Shown here: positions 18,443 through 27,560 of the stretch, piece by piece
Layout: each line of letters begins with the position of its first letter
Position numbering within the stretch: position 1 is the first letter of the stretch
Notes under the pieces: model-generated
Seen by the model: only the letters and a program-made list of their open reading frames with translations
What the model was told of the DNA's origin: nothing
Database searches by the model: none
Made by a program: the position numbers and the translations under genes
NCBI RefSeq assembly: GCF_008386695.1
Contig: NZ_VUOC01000004.1
Span: forward strand, 870,327 to 934,326
Source of the DNA: Chitinophaga agrisoli
Lineage (GTDB): Bacteria > Bacteroidota > Bacteroidia > Chitinophagales > Chitinophagaceae
Direction of reading: 5' to 3'
DNA: 64,000 nt

Positions 18443-18778
18443 TTAATCTTCCTTCATCTTCCTGAACGTAAGGCTCATCCGCCCTTCGTCCGTATCCGCA
18501 GCGGGAATAGCATGCTGCCACACTCCCTGTAGTTCCTGCGTCATATAGATCAATGAACCCGAAGGCAGGGGAAAATCCACTACCTGCTCCTTATCTGCTA
18601 TGTTCCTGAAACGCAGCACGCGCGTAGCGCCCAGCGAAATAATAACCACGCCGGTACCTGCGGCCAGTATATCCGTCTGATCTGAATGATACCCCATTTT
18701 TGAAGTACCATCCATATAAAAGTTAATCAGGCAATTATTGGGCGTAAAACCAAGGGCTCCGTGTATACAACGGACCAT
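18443..18778 (-). CDS. Short AlkB-like Fe(II)/2-oxoglutarate oxygenase (catalytic core only)
   Basis: A 111-residue protein matching only the C-terminal half of AlkB-type dioxygenases. The metal triad is present: HxD in MGYHSDQ and the distal His in VWQHAIP. The 2-oxoglutarate-binding Arg is in GRMSLTFR. The core strand GVVIISLGATRVLRFRN is also typical. AlkB proteins are usually about 200 residues, and the missing N-terminal part carries the nucleotide-recognition lid. An in-frame TAG lies two codons before the ATG, so the frame cannot be extended. It may be a truncated or frameshifted gene, or a short subfamily. Nucleic-acid demethylation is therefore doubtful. Confidence 0.75.
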   Translation of the reverse strand: MVRCIHGALGFTPNNCLINFYMDGTSKMGYHSDQTDILAAGTGVVIISLGATRVLRFRNIADKEQVVDFPLPSGSLIYMTQELQGVWQHAIPAADTDEGRMSLTFRKMKED

Positions 18779-18940
18779 TGACGGCTACCGGGAAGCCCTT
18801 TTCCAGAAATTTCATGTGCAGAGCCGCGTGGGCCTTTGCCTGGAAGCCCTGCGTAAGGAATTTATTAGTTTATAAACCGCTAAGTCTTAATTTTACGGCA
18901 TGCCTTCACCATTGGAGACGCTGTAAAAATCAACAATAGC

Positions 18941-20356
18941 TTGGCAACAAAACTGTTTCAGAACCTTTCCGCCAATACCATTCAACTTGTAGTGAACCAG
19001 CTCTGCGGAGTGGCGATCTTCTACCTGCTTTCCCGCCAGCTTACTAAGAATGATTTTGGACAGCTGAACCTTGCCTTAGCCTCCCTGATGCTGGCATTTA
19101 ATATGCTCTCCCTGGGCATTGACCAGGTCACCATCCGCAGGGTAGCCATGGGGCATAATATCAAAAGGCTGTTATCCGTATACCTGTTCCATGTGCTGAT
19201 CACCGGGCTGCTGTTTTATGCCATACTTGTACTATGCGCTGTTGGCTTTTCGCAACGGAATGACCTGTTTATCATCCTGCTGGTGCTGGGCCTGGGCAAG
19301 CTGATGATCTTCCTGTCCCTGCCCTTTAAACAGGTAGCTATCGGCATGGAAAGGTTTAAGGTACTGGCAGCCATGCTTATTACCTGTAACGTAGCGCGGA
19401 CCGCGGGCCTGATCATCTGGGCCATTTTTGCCCCGCTTACGCTGCATATTGCCATTGTGCTGTTTGTGCTGGGCGACCTGGCAGAAAGCGTTTTTACCGT
19501 ATACCTCTTTAAACGGCAGCTGAAGGTCCCCATCGTTTTTAAATGGTATAAGACCTATTACGCAGGGCTGTTGCGGGAATCATTACCGCAAACGGGCGTG
19601 GTGATCCTCACCTCCGCCATTGCGCGGTTTGACTGGATCTTTATTGGCGTGATGGTATCCTCCGTAAAGCTGGCGGAATATAGTTTTGCCTATAAAGCAT
19701 TCGAGGTATCTACGCTGCCCCTGCAGGCGGTGGCCCCTTTGCTGTTGCCCTGGCTTACGCGGCTGTTCAGGAACGGGCAGCCGGAAGGAAGCCGCCTCCG
19801 CTTTCTGCTACGGATGGAGCTATCTGTGGCCGTGCTTACGGCCCTGGGGCTTAATATCCTGTGGGCGCCGGTAATAGATACGATCACTGCCGGTAAATAT
19901 GGCGCGGTGAATGTGCCTGTTATCTTTTTCCTCTCCTTATGTATCCCCTTTTTATACCTCAATAATTTCCTCTGGAGCATCTATTTTGCCCAGGGCCGTA
20001 TGCGTATGCTGCTGGTGGGTTTTGCTATTACCTTCCTGGTGAATGCCGGACTGGATATGCTGCTTATTCCCTTTTATGGAAATGAAGGCGCAGCCGTGGC
20101 ATTCCTGGCCTCCTGTATGGCGCAAACCGGCTACTACCTGGCTAAAAATGAAGAGCCGGGGCTGCGGACCGTATGGCAGGACCTGCTGCTCTGTATAACC
20201 TGTGCCCTGGCAGGCGGCTTTGTGGCCAGGGCCTGTTTTACCAGCTATTATGCGGTGCTGCCCACGGCGCTCGTCTTATGCGTTGGTTTACTGTTCCTTG
20301 CCCGCCAGTTGCGGCGGAGTGATACCGGCCAGCTAAGGGGTCTTTTAGGGCGATAA
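18941..20356 (+). CDS. Polysaccharide flippase (Wzx-like, MOP superfamily)
   Basis: A 471-residue protein with about 12-14 hydrophobic segments spread over the whole length, beginning with LFQNLSANTIQLVVNQLCGVAIFYLLSRQL, a typical start for O-antigen/exopolysaccharide flippases. It would move an undecaprenyl-linked repeat unit across the inner membrane. The start is uncertain: a TTG at 18941 gives the family-like N-terminus and no upstream ATG is in frame. It is the first gene of a plus-strand glycan operon and is followed 130 bp later by a Wzy-like gene. Confidence 0.88.
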   Translation: MATKLFQNLSANTIQLVVNQLCGVAIFYLLSRQLTKNDFGQLNLALASLMLAFNMLSLGIDQVTIRRVAMGHNIKRLLSVYLFHVLITGLLFYAILVLCAVGFSQRNDLFIILLVLGLGKLMIFLSLPFKQVAIGMERFKVLAAMLITCNVARTAGLIIWAIFAPLTLHIAIVLFVLGDLAESVFTVYLFKRQLKVPIVFKWYKTYYAGLLRESLPQTGVVILTSAIARFDWIFIGVMVSSVKLAEYSFAYKAFEVSTLPLQAVAPLLLPWLTRLFRNGQPEGSRLRFLLRMELSVAVLTALGLNILWAPVIDTITAGKYGAVNVPVIFFLSLCIPFLYLNNFLWSIYFAQGRMRMLLVGFAITFLVNAGLDMLLIPFYGNEGAAVAFLASCMAQTGYYLAKNEEPGLRTVWQDLLLCITCALAGGFVARACFTSYYAVLPTALVLCVGLLFLARQLRRSDTGQLRGLLGR

Positions 20357-20486
20357 AAGCCCATTTCAGCCCGGTGTTCAACTGCTTTATTCCCCGTTTT
20401 TTAAGCTGACAGGCAACCCATTATATATTCCAATCGTATTGTTTGCGGAGCAGATTCCCTTTTGACCGTAAACATATGTATATAAC

Positions 20487-22130
20487 ATGAGCACCGGCGC
20501 CAGTTTTGATCTGAAAAGATGGAAGGACTATATAGACTGGAAGCTGTTTATACTACTACTATTATTCCTGAATGTAAAGCTGGCGGTAAAGATACCGGCT
20601 ATTGTGCTGGTCTATTGCCTGCAGCCCAATTTCAGGTTCGGCTTCCGCCTCAGGGATCCCAGGCTGCCGCTTTTTTACCCGCTGATCATCGCAGTGGCCT
20701 TATTGGGCATGCTGGTAAACGGCGACTTCCGCGAGCCCAACTACCTGCTGGTGTTCCTTACCGGCGCAGGCTTCTGGCTGCTTTGCCTGCTGGCCATTCA
20801 CCAGGTAAAGCTATCGGTTGACCAGCAAAGCACGGAAAAGATCCATCATACCCTGCTGGTGTTCTTTGTGCTGAATGCCGCCGTATCTGCCGGCAACCTG
20901 CTTAGTATTATATGGGAGATCAGGGACCTGAACCCCTATACCTACCAGGCGCAATACCAGAAATACTTTATTAATACCGGGGATTATATCCGCGGGCTTA
21001 CATTTGATACCTCCACTACCAATGCGGTGATCAATGCCATGGGCATTATCTATTTCTTCACGCGCAAACAATATCTATGGCTGCTGGTATGTATGGCTGC
21101 CCTGCTGCTTACGGCCAGCAATATCCTCAACATTGCCGTAGTGCTGATACTGGGCTTCCTGTTCTGTTTCCGCAGCAACCGGGATCAGAAAAGCTTTGTA
21201 GTGGTATGCCTCATTTTCCTGCTGGTGTTTATGTCAAAAGTATCGCCCCAGAACCTGGAATATGTGGGCAATAATATAGAGAAGATGGCGGGCATGGAAA
21301 AGCCGGCAGCACCTCACCGCGAGGTTTCCCTGCTGGAAATGGCGCAACAGCCGGATTCCGTATTGACAGCAGAGCAACGGCGGCAAAAGACCGCTATCCT
21401 TTATATGGATAGCCTGACCAGGGTATGGCACGCGGAGCTAAAAAGGCTGCACCCAAATGTCCAGCCGGCTGAGGAACAGCTGCTGTTACCGGAACCGCCA
21501 ATCCATTCCGCCTCCTATCAATCTATTAAAGATCCCGTATCATTAGAGGACCCCATTGTACAATTTATACACCGCTATAGCCCTGTGTTGCCATATGCCA
21601 CGGGGGCCATACCCACCCCGCATTTGCCGGGTAAAGCGATTGGCCTGCTGCAGACCGCTAGTTTTATCGTACAGCACCCGGGCCATATACTGCTGGGCAA
21701 CGGTATGGGCAATTTCTCTTCCAAACTGGCATTCAGGGTCACCGGGCTTGGGTTTGCCGGCGGTTTCCCGCAAAAGCATACCTATATCAATACTGATTTT
21801 ATGCACAACCACCTGGATCTGTACCTGAACTTTTTTAGCCGGCAGTCTGGTTACCACTCCCTGGTCAATACGCCTTTTTCTGTGTATGACCAGCTGTTAT
21901 CAGAATACGGCGTACTGGGCCTGCTATTGTTCCTGGCGGCATACCTGGGCTTTTTCTGGCGGCATTACCGCAGGCTTACCTACGGCATTCCGCTGTTACT
22001 GCTGATGATGGGCATCTTCTTTATTGATTATTGGTTTGAGCAGCTGTCCGTACTGGTATTATTTGAACTATTACTGCTATTAAACATAAAGGAAACGGCT
22101 ACGGTACAGGGAGGGCCCGCTTATGACTGA
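20487..22130 (+). CDS. O-antigen polymerase/ligase-like membrane protein (Wzy-like)
   Basis: A 547-residue multi-spanning protein. Hydrophobic segments cover the N-terminal half; a large polar loop follows (about residues 265-385), then the conserved-looking region ILLGNGMGNFSSKLAF and the His-rich MHNHLDLYLNFF, and final membrane helices (SEYGVLGLLLFLAAYLGFFW). This topology, a big periplasmic loop with the G-x-G-x-G and HNH-like segments, is typical of Wzy/WaaL proteins that polymerise or transfer lipid-linked glycans. It overlaps the following GT2 gene by 8 bp. A second member of the superfamily lies in the same operon at 25380. Confidence 0.82.
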   Translation: MSTGASFDLKRWKDYIDWKLFILLLLFLNVKLAVKIPAIVLVYCLQPNFRFGFRLRDPRLPLFYPLIIAVALLGMLVNGDFREPNYLLVFLTGAGFWLLCLLAIHQVKLSVDQQSTEKIHHTLLVFFVLNAAVSAGNLLSIIWEIRDLNPYTYQAQYQKYFINTGDYIRGLTFDTSTTNAVINAMGIIYFFTRKQYLWLLVCMAALLLTASNILNIAVVLILGFLFCFRSNRDQKSFVVVCLIFLLVFMSKVSPQNLEYVGNNIEKMAGMEKPAAPHREVSLLEMAQQPDSVLTAEQRRQKTAILYMDSLTRVWHAELKRLHPNVQPAEEQLLLPEPPIHSASYQSIKDPVSLEDPIVQFIHRYSPVLPYATGAIPTPHLPGKAIGLLQTASFIVQHPGHILLGNGMGNFSSKLAFRVTGLGFAGGFPQKHTYINTDFMHNHLDLYLNFFSRQSGYHSLVNTPFSVYDQLLSEYGVLGLLLFLAAYLGFFWRHYRRLTYGIPLLLLMMGIFFIDYWFEQLSVLVLFELLLLLNIKETATVQGGPAYD

Positions 22131-23142
22131 TCCCCGCGTCACCGTGCTGATGCCGGTATACAACGCCGGCAAATACATAGGCGAAGCCATCCGCTCCGTG
22201 ATGGAACAATCCTTTACGGATTTTGAGCTGCTGATCGTGAATGATGGCTCTACGGATGATACCTTATCCGTGATCAACACGTTTAATGATGCCCGGATCC
22301 GTGTCATTAACCAGGAGAATAGAGGCGTAGCCGCCGCTTTGAACAAGGGGCTTCACTATGCGCGCGCCCCTTATATAGCCCGTTTTGATGCGGACGATAT
22401 CTGTTACCCGGAGCGGCTGCAGGTGCAGTATGATTTCCTGACGGCTAATACCGGCTATAGCCTGGTGGGCGCATCAGTGGATTATATTGATGTAACAGGC
22501 AATTACGTATTCACCTATCACCCCACCGGCAACAATAGTGAAGAGATGAACCGGCTTATTTACCGGGTGTGCCCTTTTATACACTCCAGCGTATTTTATA
22601 AAAAAGAAGCCGTGCTGCGGATGGGCGGTTATAATGAACATGCCTATACGTTTGAGGACCACCTGTTATGGGCCAGTATGCTGAAACAGGAAAATGCCTG
22701 CAACCTGCAGGAGGTACTGATCAAAGTACGGTTAAACCCGGAATCCGTGACCATTGATGAAAGATGGCGCACACCGCTTTTCCGCCGGATCAAGTACGAG
22801 GCGTTAAGCAAAGGCAACATCACCAGAGAAGATGGCCAGGAGCTGCTGAAGATAGGCAAACGGCAACATGCGCCCCGTATTAAAGAAGGCGCTTATCATG
22901 CCCTGCTGGGTAAAAAATACCTGTGGAATAATTACCAGCCTGCCAGGGCGCGGGCCCACCTGCTGCAGGTAATGCGGCTCAGCCCATTTCATATAAAGAA
23001 CTACCTGTTGCTGCTCATGTCGTTTTTACCGGAGCAAACGCTGCGCGTGTTCTATCATTCCGTAAAGACCAATTTTGGCAAAGAGGAAACAGGTTATATC
23101 AATAGTGCCGCTAACAGTAAAAAGGTGATCTATGAGGGATAG
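22123..23142 (+). CDS. Family 2 glycosyltransferase
   Basis: A 339-residue GT-A fold enzyme. The N-terminus TVLMPVYNAGKYIGEAIRSV and ELLIVNDGSTDDT are the nucleotide-sugar-binding motifs, and ARFDADDICYPERL contains the DxD-type metal-binding site. The catalytic-base region is likely in the middle (YTFEDHLLW). It is cytosolic or membrane-peripheral and adds a sugar from an NDP donor to the lipid-linked glycan. It overlaps both neighbours (8 and 11 bp), so it is co-transcribed with them. Confidence 0.94.
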   Translation: MTDPRVTVLMPVYNAGKYIGEAIRSVMEQSFTDFELLIVNDGSTDDTLSVINTFNDARIRVINQENRGVAAALNKGLHYARAPYIARFDADDICYPERLQVQYDFLTANTGYSLVGASVDYIDVTGNYVFTYHPTGNNSEEMNRLIYRVCPFIHSSVFYKKEAVLRMGGYNEHAYTFEDHLLWASMLKQENACNLQEVLIKVRLNPESVTIDERWRTPLFRRIKYEALSKGNITREDGQELLKIGKRQHAPRIKEGAYHALLGKKYLWNNYQPARARAHLLQVMRLSPFHIKNYLLLLMSFLPEQTLRVFYHSVKTNFGKEETGYINSAANSKKVIYEG

Positions 23143-24274
23143 CCGGCTGACATTATTTGTAGATGCGCACGTATTTGACCGTGAGTTCCAGGGGGCGCAA
23201 ACCTTTCTGCGGGAATTGTATACGCAGCTGATGGCAGACCATCCTGAGCTGGATATTTATTTTGGCGCACGGAATGTGCAGCATATACAGTCCGTATTTC
23301 CCCAGCTGCCGGCCAGCCATATATTACCTTACCAGAAAAAAAGCGCGGGCCTGCTCCGTTATATTTTTGATATACCGGCTTATATACGGCAGTACCGGTT
23401 TGATTTTGCGCATTTTCAATACATCAGCCCCAGGAATACCGCCGGTTGCCGGTATATTGTCACCCTGCATGATGTGTTGTTCAATGATTTTAAAACGGCC
23501 TTCTCCCCTTTCTTCCGCCTGAGCCGCCATGTGTTGTTTGGCAGAAGCATTAAACAGGCGCAGATCAAGACCACGGTATCAGCTTATTCCAGGCAGCGCA
23601 TCAGCAATCATTATAACATTCCCGCGCAGGCATTGCACGTGATCCCTAATGGCACCAGCGATGGGTTTTTACAACAGCAAACCTCCCGGCAGGAGGCTGC
23701 GGACCTGGTCTATGAGAAATTTGGCATCAGCAATTATATCCTGTACGTAAGCCGTATAGAGCCGCGTAAGAACCAGCTGCTGCTGTTGCAGAAATACCTG
23801 CGGCTACGCCTGTACCGGCGTGGTATAACGCTGGTGTTTATTGGCAAGGAATCCGTACAGGTGCCCGCCCTTACGCAATTAATTGCCGGGTTAGACAGTG
23901 AACAAAAACATTATTTCCATTGGCTGCCACAGGTAACACAGGCAGACCTGGCCGCTTTTTACCGGGCCTGCCGCCTGTTTGTATACCCTTCCCGGGCAGA
24001 AGGTTTTGGCATACCGCCGCTGGAGGCGGCCATTTGCCAGGCGCCGGTATTATGCTCTTCCGCCACCGCCATGGAAGACTTTAACTTCTTTGCGCCCTAT
24101 ACGTTTGACCCGGATAACGAGGCAGAGTTTGAACAGAAATTAGCCGATATCATAGATGCGCCGCCGGACGATACGTTCACCCAAGGGGTGGCGCAGCATA
24201 TACATAAGCACTATAACTGGAAACATAGCAGTGAGCTATTCTATAGCCTGCTACAACCAAAAAATTATTTATGA
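23132..24274 (+). CDS. Family 4 glycosyltransferase (GT-B fold)
   Basis: A 380-residue GT4 enzyme. The donor-binding C-terminal domain shows NYILYVSRIEPRKNQ and the motif YPSRAEGFGIPPLEAAICQAPVLCSS, which contains the conserved E-x7-E (Glu of AEGFG and of PLEA). The start (FVDAHVFDREFQGAQTFLREL) resembles GT4 mannosyl- or rhamnosyltransferases. It overlaps the GT2 gene by 11 bp and the next GT gene by 4 bp. The acceptor and donor cannot be told. Confidence 0.93.
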   Translation: MRDSRLTLFVDAHVFDREFQGAQTFLRELYTQLMADHPELDIYFGARNVQHIQSVFPQLPASHILPYQKKSAGLLRYIFDIPAYIRQYRFDFAHFQYISPRNTAGCRYIVTLHDVLFNDFKTAFSPFFRLSRHVLFGRSIKQAQIKTTVSAYSRQRISNHYNIPAQALHVIPNGTSDGFLQQQTSRQEAADLVYEKFGISNYILYVSRIEPRKNQLLLLQKYLRLRLYRRGITLVFIGKESVQVPALTQLIAGLDSEQKHYFHWLPQVTQADLAAFYRACRLFVYPSRAEGFGIPPLEAAICQAPVLCSSATAMEDFNFFAPYTFDPDNEAEFEQKLADIIDAPPDDTFTQGVAQHIHKHYNWKHSSELFYSLLQPKNYL

Positions 24275-25383
24275 AACTAAAGCTTGCTATTTTAGGAACA
24301 AGAGGTATCCCTAACAATTATGGGGGGTTTGAGCACATTGCCGAATATGTGTCTGAAGGACTGGTGCAGAGAGGGCATGAGGTAACCGTGTACAACTCCC
24401 ACAACCATCCCTACCAGGAAAAAACATGGAACGGCGTACAGGTAGTGCATTGTTATGACCCGGAGTATAAGATAGGCACCGCCGGACAATTCATCTACGA
24501 TCTTAACTGCCTGATGGACGCCCGCCGCCGGCAGTTTGACGTGATCCTGCTGATGGGTTATACCAGCAGCTCCGTATGGGGCATGCTGTATCCTAAAAAC
24601 AGCGTGATCATCAGCAATATGGACGGGCTGGAATGGAACCGCGCCAAATACGCCAAACCCGTACAGCGCTTCCTGAAATACGCGGAAAAGCTGGCCGTAA
24701 AATACAGCCAGTTCTATATAGCAGATTCCCTGGTGATCAAATCTTACCTGCAGGAGAAATACCATATCGACAGCCAGTACATCCCCTATGGCGCGGATGT
24801 GTATACGGAACAGGAAAGGAAAATGTTTGACAGCGACCGTAGCCGGGTAAAGGAAGACTATTTTCTGCTGATGGCCCGCATGGAACCGGAGAACAATATT
24901 GAGCTGATCCTGGACGGTTTCAGCAACAGTAATTCTGATAAGTCCTTCAAAGTGCTGGGCAATACCAATACCAAATTTGGCAAGTTCATTACCCAGAAAT
25001 TCCAGCATGATGAGCGGATCCAGTTCAAAGGCTCCAATTTTGACAACAGCGTGGTACGCTCCCTGCAGAATAATTCTTACCTGTATTTTCACGGGCATAG
25101 TGTTGGCGGCACCAACCCTTCCCTATTGGAAGCTATGGCCAGCGAGGCGCTGATAGCCGCGCACAACAACCCGTTCAACAAATCCGTACTTACCACAGAC
25201 GCTTTTTATTTTAATGACGCATCGGACGTGCGGCAGCTGGTAGAAACCGTACAACGGGAAGATACAGAGCGGATCATGATACAGAACAACCTGCATAAGA
25301 TCCAGTACCAGTTTAACTGGGAGAAAGTGATCAACGAGTATGAGGCTTTTATACTGGAAAGTTATCAAAAAAGCAAGGCATGA
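24271..25383 (+). CDS. DUF1972-containing glycosyltransferase (rhamnosyltransferase-like)
   Basis: A 370-residue GT-B enzyme. The N-terminal DUF1972 signature is strong: LAILGTRGIPNNYGGFEHIAEY followed by GHEVTVYNSHNHPY. The C-terminal part has LLMARMEPENNIELILDGF and HGHSVGGTNPSLLEAMAS with the conserved Glu. DUF1972 proteins are often annotated as rhamnosyltransferases of capsule and exopolysaccharide clusters. Overlaps of 4 bp with both neighbours (ATGA) show it is inside the operon. Confidence 0.93.
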   Translation: MKLKLAILGTRGIPNNYGGFEHIAEYVSEGLVQRGHEVTVYNSHNHPYQEKTWNGVQVVHCYDPEYKIGTAGQFIYDLNCLMDARRRQFDVILLMGYTSSSVWGMLYPKNSVIISNMDGLEWNRAKYAKPVQRFLKYAEKLAVKYSQFYIADSLVIKSYLQEKYHIDSQYIPYGADVYTEQERKMFDSDRSRVKEDYFLLMARMEPENNIELILDGFSNSNSDKSFKVLGNTNTKFGKFITQKFQHDERIQFKGSNFDNSVVRSLQNNSYLYFHGHSVGGTNPSLLEAMASEALIAAHNNPFNKSVLTTDAFYFNDASDVRQLVETVQREDTERIMIQNNLHKIQYQFNWEKVINEYEAFILESYQKSKA

Positions 25384-26642
25384 AGCAGCTATTTTGCATA
25401 GAAGACGGTTTGGCCAATAAGATCAGCTATTTCCATATCATGTTGTTCCTGGTAAGTTTGCCGTTCGACATGTTCTATAGCCATATCATATTGATCAGCC
25501 TTATTGCGCATACGTTGATCCATCTGCGTAAAAAGGATATAAAGCCGGTGATAAGCTGGCGGAATATGCTGCTGTCCTCTGTGTTCTTCCTCACGCTGCT
25601 AAGCCTTATATACACCGGCAGCCGGCCGGAGGGGCTGAATGAGCTAAGTATGCAGGTCACCATTCTGCTACTGCCGCTGGTCTTTAGCCTTAACCCGCTG
25701 GACCTGGGTAAATACCGGGATAACCTGCTGCAAGTATTCATGCTTACCTGTGCGGCGGTAACCGCTTACCTGTTCCTGCATGCGCTGGTCACTATCGGGT
25801 ATTATCATCAAAGCCTCCCGCTGTTGTTTACACCGGCTTTCCTCAATCATAATTTTTCATTACCCGTGGGTATGCACGCTACCTACCTGGCTATGCAGGT
25901 GGCCGTAGCGCTGGTATATGCCCTGTACCTTTTGACAAAAGCTACTACGAGCCCTCAACGGCTTTTTTACCTGGCCTGCTGTGGCTTATTGGCAGCAGGC
26001 ATTATACAGTTGAGCTCCCGGGCGGTGTTCATTGCCCTGTTCCTGGTCATTAACCTGGCCGTACCTTATTTCCTGCTGAGCGGCAAACGCCGGCTGCGCT
26101 TTGTGATGGTGGTAATACCGTTATCGCTGCTGATCATAGCGGGGATCTATACCGCCAGCAATTTCCGGGAGCGTTATGTAACGGAACTGGAAAAGGACCT
26201 GCGCAGGGGTAACCCCGGGGAGCTCACGGATCCCCGTATGGCCCGCTGGGATATTGCGATGCGGATAGGCGTGCAGTCGCCCGTTATTGGCTATGGTGCA
26301 GGATCAGAGGTGGCGCTGCTGCGGGAAGGATATTTCCAGCATAAGTTCTACCGCTCGTATTTAACTAACCTGAATGCGCATAACCAGTTCATCAGCTTCT
26401 TTATTAAGTTTGGCACTATTGGGCTGCTGATCTTTGTATGTACGCTGGTATATGGTTTCCGGGCCTCCTTCCGCCATAAGGACCTGTTGTTGTTTGCGTT
26501 CCTGGCCGTTACCACGGCCGTGTGCCTGTCTGAGAACATTATGGACCGCGACAAAGGCATTTTCTTTTATGCCGCCTTTTTCTCCCTACTGATCTTTTCC
26601 CATTACCCGATACACCACAAAGAATCATCAGCACTATGTTAA
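25380..26642 (+). CDS. O-antigen ligase family protein (Wzy_C superfamily)
   Basis: A 420-residue membrane protein with about 10-12 hydrophobic segments. The superfamily signature is in the C-terminal half: a loop with FRERY and MARWDIAMRIGVQSPVIGYGAG, then the conserved His in NLNAHNQFISFFIKFGTIGLL. Such proteins polymerise lipid-linked repeats (Wzy) or transfer glycan to an acceptor (WaaL). With the gene at 20487 this operon has two members, perhaps one polymerase and one ligase. It overlaps the nucleotidyltransferase gene by 7 bp. Confidence 0.9.
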   Translation: MKQLFCIEDGLANKISYFHIMLFLVSLPFDMFYSHIILISLIAHTLIHLRKKDIKPVISWRNMLLSSVFFLTLLSLIYTGSRPEGLNELSMQVTILLLPLVFSLNPLDLGKYRDNLLQVFMLTCAAVTAYLFLHALVTIGYYHQSLPLLFTPAFLNHNFSLPVGMHATYLAMQVAVALVYALYLLTKATTSPQRLFYLACCGLLAAGIIQLSSRAVFIALFLVINLAVPYFLLSGKRRLRFVMVVIPLSLLIIAGIYTASNFRERYVTELEKDLRRGNPGELTDPRMARWDIAMRIGVQSPVIGYGAGSEVALLREGYFQHKFYRSYLTNLNAHNQFISFFIKFGTIGLLIFVCTLVYGFRASFRHKDLLLFAFLAVTTAVCLSENIMDRDKGIFFYAAFFSLLIFSHYPIHHKESSALC

Positions 26643-27547
26643 GGATCAAAGACAACATACTGGCTACGCTTGCATATTTTGATATGTTTGACTACCCGTT
26701 AACGTTTGACGAGATATACGCCTTCCTGGAAAACAGCTGCGAACCGGCCACTTTCCGGGCGGCCCTGGAAGCGCTAACGGAGCAACAGCTTGTTTTCCAT
26801 ATCCAGGATTACTATTCCCTCAAAAACAACACGGATATAGCGGCCCGGCGCAGTAAGGGCAACCGCAAGGCGCTGGAGCTGCTGCACAAGGCGGAACGGG
26901 TGGGCGCATGGCTGATCCGTTTCCCTTATGTGCGCGGCATAGGCGTATCCGGTTCACTTTCCAAGAATTTTGCGGATGAGAATTCTGACATCGATCTTTT
27001 CATCATCACACAACGCAACCGGCTCTGGATTGCGCGCAGTATTATGCATTGTTTTAAGAAGCTTACCTTCCTGGTGAACAAACAGCATTATTACTGTATG
27101 AACTATTATGTGGATGAGGCCCAGCTGCAGATCGTGGAAAAGAATATCTATACCGCCATTGAAGTGGTGACCCTTATTCCCTTACAAGGCAGGGACGCAT
27201 TCACTGCTTTTTATAACGCCAATGACTGGGCGCATCACTATCTGCCTAATAAGGATATGGATGCGGCCACCGTAGCGCCCTTACAAAAACATAGCTCCAA
27301 AAGCCTGGTGGAAAAGATACTGAATAATGGCCTTGGTAACTGGATGGAAAATGTATTGATGAAGATCACCGCCAAACGGTGGCATAAGAAAACGCTGTTG
27401 CAGAAGCTGAATTTAAGGGGCACCGTGATGAGCATGTCCGCCAGCGCGCATGTGGCCAAACCAGACCCCGGCGCATTCCAGGAGAAGCTGATAGAACGTT
27501 ACGAGCGTAAGGTATTTTCCCTGCTGGAGCAATCAGCGTTACGGTAA
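26636..27547 (+). CDS. Nucleotidyltransferase-fold protein in the glycan operon
   Basis: A 303-residue protein. The N-terminal 70 residues look like a winged helix (FDMFDYPLTFDEIYAFLE ... FRAALEALTEQQLVF). At about 103-122 is a Pol-beta-type signature GVSGSLSKNFADENSDIDLFIIT, with Gly-Ser, Lys and the DxD pair (Asp-Ile-Asp) that binds metal in this superfamily. The C-terminal half is helical and basic. No precise activity is known to me; related proteins transfer nucleotidyl groups to small molecules, RNA or protein. It is the last gene of the operon and converges with the methyltransferase gene, with 13 bp between stops. Confidence 0.75.
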   Translation: MLRIKDNILATLAYFDMFDYPLTFDEIYAFLENSCEPATFRAALEALTEQQLVFHIQDYYSLKNNTDIAARRSKGNRKALELLHKAERVGAWLIRFPYVRGIGVSGSLSKNFADENSDIDLFIITQRNRLWIARSIMHCFKKLTFLVNKQHYYCMNYYVDEAQLQIVEKNIYTAIEVVTLIPLQGRDAFTAFYNANDWAHHYLPNKDMDAATVAPLQKHSSKSLVEKILNNGLGNWMENVLMKITAKRWHKKTLLQKLNLRGTVMSMSASAHVAKPDPGAFQEKLIERYERKVFSLLEQSALR

Positions 27548-27560
27548 ATAACCGCCAATA

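Noticed and set aside
24292-25098. A 268-codon minus-strand reading frame opposite the DUF1972 glycosyltransferase
   Set aside because: The plus-strand frame has clear glycosyltransferase motifs and operon overlaps; the antisense frame has none.
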